In this document: one piece after another, positions 1 to 6,872 of the stretch
Numbering within the stretch: position 1 is the first letter of the stretch
Layout of the letters: each line of letters begins with the position of its first letter
Origin: CAMBDR01 sp046597185
GTDB taxonomy: Bacteria > Pseudomonadota > Gammaproteobacteria > Burkholderiales > Burkholderiaceae_D
Length of the DNA stretch: 36,245 nucleotides
Assembly (NCBI GenBank): GCA_046597185.1
Contig: JBKJLF010000068.1
Coordinates: 1 to 36,245 of the forward strand
Direction: 5' to 3'
Program-made: the position numbers and the translations under genes
The notes under the pieces: generated by a model
Told to the model about the DNA's origin: nothing
Seen by the model: the letters and a program-made list of their open reading frames with translations, nothing else
Database searches by the model: none

Positions 1-1
1 C

Positions 2-1039
2 AAAGCCTGGATGTTGACCCACATCGCGCAACTCAAACCCTTTTTGCAAAGCAATAGCGATGTCATCAGCACCATGCAAGCGGGTTATATTGGTATTTGG
101 GGCGAATGGTATTACACCGATTATTTTGGTAACAATGGCGTGATTAGCGCAGCCCAATGGAAAGACCGGCAAGATGTGCTGGAGGCGATATTGAACGCCT
201 TGCCTGCCTCGCGCGCGGTGCAGGTTCGCACACCAGCAATCAAACAACGTATTTATGGCAGCACGCCACGTGCCGCCAATGAAGCCTTCGCCAATACATT
301 TAAGGCGCGGGTTGGTCACCATAATGATTGTTTTCTCGCCAGCAGCGATGATTTTGGCACCTATACCAATGTCAGTGCCGACAAGGCTTATCTGGGCAAA
401 GACGCCTTATTCACGCCGCAGGGTGGCGAAACCTGCGCGGTATCGAATTGGTCCGGTTGGGTCAATGCCGAGAAGGATATGCGCAGCCTGCATTACTCTT
501 ATCTGAATAAGGATTACAACACGGCGGTGTTAAACAGTTGGGGCAGCAATATTGACCTTGCCAAGCGTCATTTGGGCTATCGCCTGACGCTGACCCAGGG
601 TAGTTATTCCACCAGCGCTGCATCAGGGGGAAGTCTGGCGCTCAATTTCTCGATCCGCAATGATGGTTATGCCGCGCCCTATAACGAACGTAAGGTGGAG
701 CTGATCTTACGCAATACCAGCACCGGCACGCGCTACCCGTTCAGCCTGAATGGGGACCCTCGGCGCTTTACATCGGGCAGCACCAGCGTGGTCAGCCAAA
801 ACGTGACCCTTACGGGTGTACCCGCCGGATCATATGCTTTGTGGTTGAATTTGCCCGACGCTGCCCTCGCCTTGGCGGCGCGCCCGGAATATTCGATTCG
901 GTTGGCCAATGGTGGCGGTATTTGGGATGCCGTTACGGGTTACCACAACCTGAACCATACGGTGAGTGTGACGGGTTCGGTTTCTAACTCAACCAGAACC
1001 AGTAGGTCCGGCGCGTCCGGGGCAAAACCCGGCAATTAG
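2..1039 (+). CDS. DUF4874/DUF4832 domain protein (5' end outside window)
   Basis: The frame is open from the first bases of the window, so the start lies upstream; the first visible Met codon at 11 is probably internal. The visible part begins inside a DUF4874-like domain (aromatic-rich block with GIWGEWYYTDYF, near residue 30) and continues into a DUF4832-like C-terminal region with a beta-sandwich character (WGSNIDLAKRHLGYRL, then a Ser/Gly/Asn-rich tail). Proteins of this type are usually secreted or surface-associated and often sit near polysaccharide genes; no enzymatic activity is established that I can name. The last 30 or so residues are Ser/Thr/Gly-rich and look like an unstructured tail. 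Its stop codon overlaps the stop of the convergent acyltransferase gene by a few bases, so there is no room for a terminator between them. The family call is from remembered motifs; the function is unknown. Confidence 0.7.
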   Translation, partial: KAWMLTHIAQLKPFLQSNSDVISTMQAGYIGIWGEWYYTDYFGNNGVISAAQWKDRQDVLEAILNALPASRAVQVRTPAIKQRIYGSTPRAANEAFANTFKARVGHHNDCFLASSDDFGTYTNVSADKAYLGKDALFTPQGGETCAVSNWSGWVNAEKDMRSLHYSYLNKDYNTAVLNSWGSNIDLAKRHLGYRLTLTQGSYSTSAASGGSLALNFSIRNDGYAAPYNERKVELILRNTSTGTRYPFSLNGDPRRFTSGSTSVVSQNVTLTGVPAGSYALWLNLPDAALALAARPEYSIRLANGGGIWDAVTGYHNLNHTVSVTGSVSNSTRTSRSGASGAKPGN

Positions 1040-2352
1040 CGTGCCCCATACACGCCGCCCAAACCGGTATTGCCCAGCAACAGACATAATAGTAGCAATA
1101 ATGCGCTCACCCATGAGCGGCGCAATAATTTGTAAGCGCGCAGTCGGCGCGTGAAGACGGCTTCTGCCAGCAAATAAGCCGCTGCCGCGCAGACGATTGC
1201 GCCAGTCTTAAAATCCAGCGTCAGGTGCAGGCACCAGGCTTCATGGCTGGTTTCAAAATGGGCCAGTTGCTGAAATTTGTGTAGCAAAATGCTGCTGTCG
1301 GCCTCGGAAAAAATCAAGCGCCCCAGTACGATGATGATGGGGAAACTGAGGCCGTTAATCCATTTGGCCCAGCGCAAGCAGCCAGGGCCCAACCGGGCAA
1401 AGTATTTTGCAATGGCCCAGGCCAACAACCAGCCGCAAGCATGAAACACACCCCACAACATAAAATTGAGCGATACCCCATGCCACAAGGCCGAGCCGAT
1501 AAACACCGCCAGAACCGCCACAGGCAAGCCAAAGCGCCGCCCCAGCCGCGCCTTGACCGGATTGAAGAACAATAGCTTGAGTACACCCGACAGGCTGACA
1601 TGCCAGCGTTGCCAGTAGCCAATCACATCCCGTGCGGCAAACGGGGTTTTGAAGTTGAGTAAGGTTGTCACGCCAGCCAGATTGAGCGCGCCATACACCA
1701 TAAAACAAATCCCGCTGAAATTGAAGTACACATAGGCTTCAAAGATGATGGCGAACAACAGGATGTCGAGCGCATCGTCCGACTGTTTTAACAGTAACAG
1801 CGGGGCCAAGCCAGTAGCCAGCACGCCATAGAAAAACGCGCCCAGCACCATCCAGCGAAAATAATGCCAGCTTCTGCCGCGCGCAAAGCCCGTGCGTGGC
1901 GCGCTGCTACGGTTGCCGATGTGCTTGCCACTGAGCGGCAATGCGCACGGGCCGGAATTAAAGCGCAGCGGTTGCAAAATATGCAGCCAGAGCGTGCGCC
2001 AGGTCAATTGGGCTTGCAATACATGGGCGGCCAGCGCGGCGCAGACAAACGATACGCCCAGCCAGGGCAGAGACAGGCTGCTACCGCCAAACCCGGTCAA
2101 TACGCCAATTTGTCCGCTTGCGGTCAGCATGGGCGTGAAGAAAAACACGGCCCAAGCCAGGCCGCACCGCAGGCGTGGGCGGCGGCGCACGCACAGGTAG
2201 AGCGCCCACACCAGCACGCCTACAGCCAGGGTACACAGGCTGGCGCGCCAGCTTTTAAGGTAGACGAGTAGCGCATACGAGAGCGCAAACACCCATAACG
2301 CGGGCAGGGTGGCCAAGGCAGCCAAGGCGGTGGTGGCGTCGTAACGCTTCAT
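1036..2352 (-). CDS. MBOAT-family membrane-bound O-acyltransferase
   Basis: A 438-residue, very hydrophobic protein with many predicted membrane segments. The MBOAT core is visible in the C-terminal half: a WQRWHVSLS block, then a helix ending in ALWHG whose His (about residue 291) matches the invariant active-site His of AlgI/DltB-like enzymes. MBOAT proteins of this type move acyl groups, often acetyl, onto extracellular polysaccharides or peptidoglycan at the inner membrane. It is slightly shorter than typical AlgI-like proteins. It starts 3 bases after the stop of the upstream SGNH hydrolase gene on the same strand, so the two are almost certainly co-transcribed. MBOAT plus SGNH is a familiar pairing for polysaccharide O-acetylation; the actual acceptor cannot be told from the sequence. 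Confidence 0.85.
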   Translation of the reverse strand: MKRYDATTALAALATLPALWVFALSYALLVYLKSWRASLCTLAVGVLVWALYLCVRRRPRLRCGLAWAVFFFTPMLTASGQIGVLTGFGGSSLSLPWLGVSFVCAALAAHVLQAQLTWRTLWLHILQPLRFNSGPCALPLSGKHIGNRSSAPRTGFARGRSWHYFRWMVLGAFFYGVLATGLAPLLLLKQSDDALDILLFAIIFEAYVYFNFSGICFMVYGALNLAGVTTLLNFKTPFAARDVIGYWQRWHVSLSGVLKLLFFNPVKARLGRRFGLPVAVLAVFIGSALWHGVSLNFMLWGVFHACGWLLAWAIAKYFARLGPGCLRWAKWINGLSFPIIIVLGRLIFSEADSSILLHKFQQLAHFETSHEAWCLHLTLDFKTGAIVCAAAAYLLAEAVFTRRLRAYKLLRRSWVSALLLLLCLLLGNTGLGGVYGAR

Positions 2353-2355
2353 CGC

Positions 2356-3006
2356 CTAAGGCCGCCGTGGTGAGGCGTGTGGTAAGGCTTGTATCGCGCG
2401 GGCAATCGCTTCGCCCCAGGCTTTATAGCCTGCAGGGTTGTAATGCTGGCCATCGCTGGTGCGCCAGGCTCCCGGTTTGCTCATTTTGAGGGAATCGATA
2501 TAGATGCAGGGTTCGACGTTGACGGCCAAAAAGTCAGAAACAATTTTAACCCGGGCATTAGTTTTACCCAGCAGGCCGCCATCTTCACCCCATGCGGGGC
2601 CAACCCAGGCGCACGCCACTTTTGACTGTGCCAGGGTGGCGCTGAGTTTGCGCACTTCCTGCGAAGCCCATTGTTTGGGGAAATACGGCTGCTCATACCC
2701 GGCCAGGGTATCGCCCATCACCACTACCACCAATTGCGGCCGTTCGGTTTCAATCAGTTGCGTCACGGGCACGGTTTTGGCGGCGCGGTTAATGGTGAGT
2801 TTGAGTTGGCTTTTGCCGATGCGCTCGGCCCCGCCACAATCGCCAAAGGTTTCTTGCAGCCATGCGCCAGGTGTGACGCCGCACACGCCCAGCGAATGCA
2901 CTTGTGCGCCTTGCGCCAGCAAGCTGTCGTGCAAGCTGGTAATTAAATAGCCGGGCGTGGCCAAATGGCTGCTGCCGATGATTAAGATACTCAGCCCTGA
3001 AGGCAT
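2356..3006 (-). CDS. SGNH/GDSL-like hydrolase (putative polysaccharide O-acetyl transfer partner)
   Basis: A 216-residue protein. Block I is an N-terminal GSSH motif (about residues 11-14) in place of the usual GDS, with the Ser as the candidate nucleophile. The C-terminal DGQHYNPAGY motif supplies the Asp and His of a Ser-His-Asp triad, and a VVVMGDT block fits the middle of the fold. There is no clear signal peptide; the N-terminus is a beta strand leading straight into the nucleophile. A GGGGAG ribosome binding site precedes the ATG. It is the first gene of a two-gene operon with the MBOAT acyltransferase, which suggests a joint role in adding or removing acetyl groups on a glycan. Whether it acts as an esterase or a transferase is inference. 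Confidence 0.75.
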   Translation of the reverse strand: MPSGLSILIIGSSHLATPGYLITSLHDSLLAQGAQVHSLGVCGVTPGAWLQETFGDCGGAERIGKSQLKLTINRAAKTVPVTQLIETERPQLVVVVMGDTLAGYEQPYFPKQWASQEVRKLSATLAQSKVACAWVGPAWGEDGGLLGKTNARVKIVSDFLAVNVEPCIYIDSLKMSKPGAWRTSDGQHYNPAGYKAWGEAIARAIQALPHASPRRP

Positions 3007-3062
3007 GTTCTCCCCTTGTGATATCTGCGCGTTGATGTGCTCCCGGCTAAGATAGCATGAAA

Positions 3063-3254
3063 TAAGGCGTTGAGCGCATTTTCAAAACCCCCCCGAAACC
3101 ACGCCGCATTAGCATATCCAAAGTCCTCAATAATCACCCAATCCCCGTACCCACCAAGTACCGCACAAAGCGAAATCATGGCGATATCTTCCAAGCTGTG
3201 GGGTCGGTTTCGAGTCTCGCGACGAGGGACTGGGAGGTCTGAGAAAAATAGTTG
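3063..3254 (-). pseudogene. ISAs1-family transposase, N-terminal remnant
   Basis: On the minus strand a short reading frame runs from a TAA at 3255-3257 down towards 3060. It carries the N-terminal signature of ISAs1/H-repeat transposases (DDE_Tnp_1-associated domain): a FFSDLPVPR segment, then HSLEDIAMISLCAVLGG, then DWVIIEDFGYANAAWFR. Family members read similarly (a DPR segment, then LEDI..ISLCAVL..G..W..IE.FG.AK..W). No start codon precedes the similarity, which fades after about residue 60, and the catalytic DDE domain is absent. This is therefore a 5' scrap of an old insertion. It lies between the SGNH gene and the decayed GTPase/ATPase module. Identification is from memory of the family. 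Confidence 0.6.
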
Positions 3255-3365
3255 TTAATTTGGCATCGTGCGCAAGAAATCAAAAGTAAATTTACCACTT
3301 GCACCAATTTAGAAAATTTACAAGTGTTTTGAAGCGCGATTGCACTGTCCAGATAACGTCGCTGG

Positions 3366-3394
3366 ACGGTTTGGCGTCAGTTCTGCATTATAAT
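3366..3394 (+). promoter_or_regulatory. Candidate promoter for the GTPase module
   Basis: A perfect -10 hexamer TATAAT lies at 3389-3394, 30 bases before the ATG at 3425. The -35 position with a 17-base spacer reads ACGGTT (3366-3371), a weak match. No extended -10 is present. The position is right for the downstream gene, but support rests mainly on the -10. Confidence 0.4.
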
Positions 3395-3424
3395 TGGCAC
3401 ACTTTCCGGCTTATTTCGATCATC

Positions 3425-4851
3425 ATGTCCGACCTATTGCAATCACACCAGCATCTCATCACCTCCCTCCGGGCATTGGTTGCGTCATCCGGCGAGGGCG
3501 ATGAACTGCGGCGATCCACGGCGGTCATGTGGCGCGATCGGCTCCAATCGGCTGCTGACAATATCGCTCCCGACAAACCGTATCCGATCATCTTTTTCGG
3601 CAAACCCGGTGTCGGCAAATCTACGCTAATCAATGTTTTGCTGGCTTTAATGGTGGGCGACGCCCCGGTAACAAGCAAATCGGCACTCTAGGCAAGCAGG
3701 CCGACGCATTACTTCCCTTAAAAATTGCCTTGCAATTGCCTGCCCATCACTTTCAGGCATTGAGGCAATATGGCATCGATGCGCCAACTCTGATCGATAC
3801 GCGCGGCCTGGATGGCAATATCAGCGATCGCGACGACATTCACGACCACCTGGCCAATCCTCACGCCACCTATGTCGTTTGCAGTGCCTTCAACGATGCG
3901 CCGGATGGCGAAGCGCGCAAGTTTTTCGCCGCAATGAACGGCGACACGCTCAATCAACAGACGCTCAAGCGCACTGCTTTGGTGTTGATCGACCGCGAAG
4001 AAGCAGGTCAGACCAACGGTGCCAACGGCAATCGTGAAATCGGGCAAATGCTGAAAATCGATGAATGCATCAAAGTATTGGCGCAGAATAAATTTTCAAT
4101 TCCGCAGAATGATATTTTTACTATTGATGTGATTCAAGACGATGTAAGCCGCTTTGATGAACTCGCGCAGCAGCTCGCCCTGAAAATTGCCGACATTAAA
4201 CAGGCTTTTCAACAGACGTATGAATTAGCATGCACTGGCGCACAAAATTTCATCGATCTCGTCAAAACCGAGGCGGAAGAAGCTGCGATTCTGGCAATCA
4301 ACCAAAAAATTAAAACCGTCATGACTGCTGCATGGCCCAGCGGAATTCCAGTGCAAAATCCGGTGGAAGGTATTTTCTCAACCATCAATAATGCGCATCC
4401 TGCCAAGGTATATGCCGCCGTGCGGCGTAACGGGAAATATTCAAATCTGAATTTATATTCTGTGGCTCGCCATTATGCATTCAGATCGATTGTTAATTGG
4501 ATCAATCCATTTTGGAAGGCGATCACCGCAGAACTCGAATTATTGTCAGGCCAAGCAACCGAGGCATCCATTACAGAGCATATTGCGCTTCTCGAAAGCA
4601 AAATCCGTGATGCATTGGACCAATTTGCCCGCGAACATGCCGGGGCCATTGCGAATGAATTAAAAGCAGCACTTCATGATCAGGAACCCGCCAAAGAGCT
4701 TTGGCGGCGCTGTCGCGATGAATGGGGCAAAGGGAGTGGATTTATTGGGCGAGTCAATTCGCATATCAAAAATTGGACCGACAGCAAAACCTATTTCGTG
4801 CAACATCGAACCGTTGGTTTGGCTGCTTTACTCCCGTTTGGCAATGAAATA
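3425..4851 (+). pseudogene. P-loop GTPase (dynamin-like or related), frameshifted
   Basis: The frame opening at ATG 3425 encodes an N-terminus with a clear Walker A motif, GKPGVGKST, near residue 60, but stops at 3689-3691. The next frame carries on without a break in sense: GTLGKQADALLPLKIAL leads into IDTRGLDG, a G3-type DxxG motif, followed by a mostly helical region of about 300 residues. One indel near 3660-3690 would join the two parts into one GTPase of about 470 residues. The G4 motif is less clear; a stretch reading ALVLIDREE may stand in for it. The second frame has no stop until 5199, so it runs straight into the downstream ATPase. In the original frame a TAATG (4850-4854) would end the GTPase and start the ATPase. 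Exact family is not recognised; a sequencing error could mimic the frameshift. Confidence 0.55.
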
Positions 4852-5665
4852 ATGGTTCAGGCACCGAATTTGGACGCAACCCTTGCCATTTACAATCTGC
4901 GCGCGCTGCGCCATGTGGAATTTTCACCCGAGCCGGTAAGCCTCCTGGTGGGTGCCAACGGCGTTGGCAAATCGACTTTGTTGTCCGCCTATGGCTTTTT
5001 ATCGACGGCGTGGGAGCGGGGGCCGCTTGAGGCGATTAATCTCATCTTTGGCGGCATTCAGAATTTGCTTTCGTGGCACGCAAGTGAAACGAGTCAGGTT
5101 GTATTCAAAATCACCATCAATCATATTTCATGGTGTCTCGAAATAAATCCAAATAATGAAGGCAAAGGTCTATATTTCGGTGAAGCCTTGTACGATTGAG
5201 GATTTCGATTTTGACATCGCCGGTGAACTGGTGATGGCCCGCACCTGGAAACCGGGTATTGAAACCCCTTGCTTGTTGCGCCATGAAGCCAATGGCGTGA
5301 TCCAGATGCTGATTTTGTTATGTGCCGTTGCATCGGGAAAGCCCGGCGGCATTATCGCCATCGACGAACCAGAAAACTGCCTGCACCCCTTTGCCGCCAG
5401 CGTTTTCTTGCGCTTGGCCAAACGCCGGGCCGAGTCGCACAATTTCAAGCTGATTTTGGCAACCCACTCGATCGTTATGCTCGACGATATGAGCGACCAA
5501 CCGGATTCGGTATTCACCATGAAGCCTGCCGAACCCGGTAGCCCCGTTCCAAGTCGATTAACCGAACTGTGCAATCGTGAATGGCTGGCCGAATTCCAAC
5601 TGGGCGACCTGTATGAACAGGGCGACATTGGCAGCAATGAAGATGAGTCGTCCAGCAGAACATGA
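4852..5665 (+). pseudogene. AAA_21/AAA_15-type (OLD/ABC-like) ATPase, frameshifted and probably shortened
   Basis: From ATG 4852 the protein opens like RecF/SMC-type ATPases: IYNLRALRHVEFSPEPVSLL, then Walker A GANGVGKST (codons around 4957-4980). This frame stops at 5197-5199. The adjacent frame, open to 5665, supplies the C-terminal half: LRHEANGVIQMLILL (signature-like helix), Walker B IIAIDEPENCLHP, and an ATHS switch motif. Only about 135 residues separate Walker A and Walker B, which is short for this family, so an internal deletion as well as a frameshift near 5160-5199 is likely. Such ATPases are commonly paired with Toprim or nuclease partners in defence systems. The stop codon overlaps the start of the next gene as ATGA (5662-5665), a sign of translational coupling. 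Confidence 0.65.
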
Positions 5666-6285
5666 AATACATCCAATTGATTGTTACCGGGGACCTGGAG
5701 AAAAAGGCACTGGCCCGCTCGCTTGAAAAGCTGTTTGATGCGTTGCTCCCGATGAGCGGTGGCAGCCAGCATGAGTGGCTACCCACCGAAAAAATTAACG
5801 GCGCGACCGGTTTTCCGCTGCCCGATCTTGTCGCGGGTCAGCCACATAAAAGCATGCGCGCCATGGCAAACAAAATGCTGGCGGCGTTGGAGCCGGGTAA
5901 AGACCGACAACGCCAACCCGACTTGATTGTGCTGATAGACGATGTTGAACTGGGCAATCTGGGCCGAGAGTCAGTCTTGGCTGATCATTTTAAAGCCGCA
6001 CTTCAGCCACTGGTTCAAAAAAGATTCCCAGTGCAAGCCGATGCCAACCGGATTTTTGCCGCGCTACGGGAAAAATGTTCGTTTCATGTCTTCAAAGCCA
6101 TGCCAGAGGCGTATTTCTTTGCCGATGCCAACCTGACAAACCACGGTGCACCAATGGCACCCACCCAAGCTTTTATCCCGCTCGCAACGTCCGTTCCGAG
6201 CAATTGCTATTGCGAAACATGTAGCGGGCATGCTGCGCGCTGGCAACCGCCCGGTTGTTGTGCAAATACAATACAAGCAGTTTGA
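5662..6285 (+). CDS. DUF4276-like (Toprim-fold) partner of the AAA ATPase
   Basis: A 207-residue reading frame beginning at an ATG that overlaps the stop of the ATPase (ATGA). The order of motifs resembles DUF4276/Toprim-like proteins: an N-terminal strand reading LIVTGDLEKKAL where family members have an acidic G-x-E/D segment, a central LIVLIDDVELGNL with paired Asp, and then FHVFKAMPEAYFFAD, which matches the M-E-A-W-x-x-A-D block of DUF4276. The last 40 or so residues are Cys-rich and atypical, so the 3' end may have shifted frame near 6180. In ATPase-Toprim systems such as PARIS the second protein is the effector; that role here is inference. The 3' oddity fits general decay of the module. 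Confidence 0.5.
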   Translation: MKYIQLIVTGDLEKKALARSLEKLFDALLPMSGGSQHEWLPTEKINGATGFPLPDLVAGQPHKSMRAMANKMLAALEPGKDRQRQPDLIVLIDDVELGNLGRESVLADHFKAALQPLVQKRFPVQADANRIFAALREKCSFHVFKAMPEAYFFADANLTNHGAPMAPTQAFIPLATSVPSNCYCETCSGHAARWQPPGCCANTIQAV

Positions 6286-6300
6286 CGGCTCGTGCCAGGA

Positions 6301-6329
6301 TTGTTGCTGGCCAAGGTGGTATCATAAAG
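6301..6329 (+). promoter_or_regulatory. Weak candidate promoter before the small hypothetical gene
   Basis: TTGTTG at 6301-6306 and CATAAA at 6324-6329 are separated by 17 bases and lie about 47 bases before the ATG at 6376. Both hexamers are weak matches. A separate promoter is plausible because the gene looks intact while the upstream module is broken. Confidence 0.25.
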
Positions 6330-6375
6330 CAAATGTCAATCTCTGCCAACTTGGCAAACAATGAAGGAGAAAGCA

Positions 6376-6831
6376 ATGAATCGGGAAGCTTTTGAATATG
6401 TGTTCATTCACGCACTCTGTCTGGATGAGCTGGGGCGGGATGATCAGCGCAGGTATGAGGCACGCCGCGCGCGCGAGGCATTGGCCACGCGGGAAGAGTT
6501 TGACCGGGGCATCCCCGATCCCGAGCCAAAAATCGACTTGACGCAATATTTGCAGCACGCCTACGCCAGACTGCCGGAACTGGCAGCGCAAATCGACGAC
6601 GTGATGGCCCGTATCGATATGCCCGCCATGGACATCTGGATGTATTGTGTGCCGGAAGACTTGTCGCCACTGAATCGCCCACTCAAGGCCGACGATATGG
6701 AGAAATGGTTGTATAGCTTTCGCACCGGGCATTATGGCCTAGGGCAACTGGTCAAGGCGATTTATGGCTTGTACGTAGAAAAACTGCCGGAATCACCCAC
6801 GCCACAGCCTTTTGTATTGGGTAGTTTTTGA
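6376..6831 (+). CDS. Hypothetical protein, soluble, 151 residues
   Basis: I do not recognise the family. The start is placed at ATG 6376 because an AAGGAG (6364-6369) sits six bases before it; an in-frame ATG at 6361 lies just 5' of that site and has no good site of its own. The protein is soluble and charged. It has an Arg/Glu-rich segment near residues 25-45 (RRYEARRAREALATREEFD), a Pro/Asp turn, and a C-terminal half rich in Tyr, Met and Trp (MDIWMYCVPEDLSPLN). No membrane segment, signal peptide or catalytic motif is visible. Unlike the genes just upstream it shows no break, and it ends in front of a strong terminator. Its link to the ATPase module is positional only. Confidence 0.6.
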   Translation: MNREAFEYVFIHALCLDELGRDDQRRYEARRAREALATREEFDRGIPDPEPKIDLTQYLQHAYARLPELAAQIDDVMARIDMPAMDIWMYCVPEDLSPLNRPLKADDMEKWLYSFRTGHYGLGQLVKAIYGLYVEKLPESPTPQPFVLGSF

Positions 6832-6840
6832 AAAATAAGT

Positions 6841-6869
6841 GAAAAAGCCGCCATTGCGGCGGCTTTTTC
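6841..6869. terminator. Two-way intrinsic terminator between the accessory patch and gyrB
   Basis: A perfect 12-bp stem, GAAAAAGCCGCC paired with GGCGGCTTTTTC, closes a 5-base loop. The A-run on one side and T-run on the other make it a rho-independent terminator in both directions. It sits between the stop of the small plus-strand gene and the gyrB stop at 6873, so it can end both transcripts. Confidence 0.9.
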
Positions 6870-6872
6870 AGC

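Larger units (their letters stand above)
3007..3424. other. Intergenic region, 418 bp, upstream of the GTPase module
   Basis: This gap holds the ISAs1-like transposase remnant in its left half. The right half (about 3255-3424) is AT-richer and contains a perfect TATAAT at 3389-3394. It also has loosely symmetrical AT-rich words around 3286-3326 (CACTTG at 3296-3301 opposite CAAGTG at 3321-3326). I see no intact gene, RNA or origin here. Confidence 0.5.

Noticed and set aside
1864..2271. A 135-codon plus-strand open frame opposite the MBOAT gene
   Set aside because: It is a mirror of the hydrophobic MBOAT coding sequence, with composition driven by the opposite strand and no recognisable motif or ribosome site.
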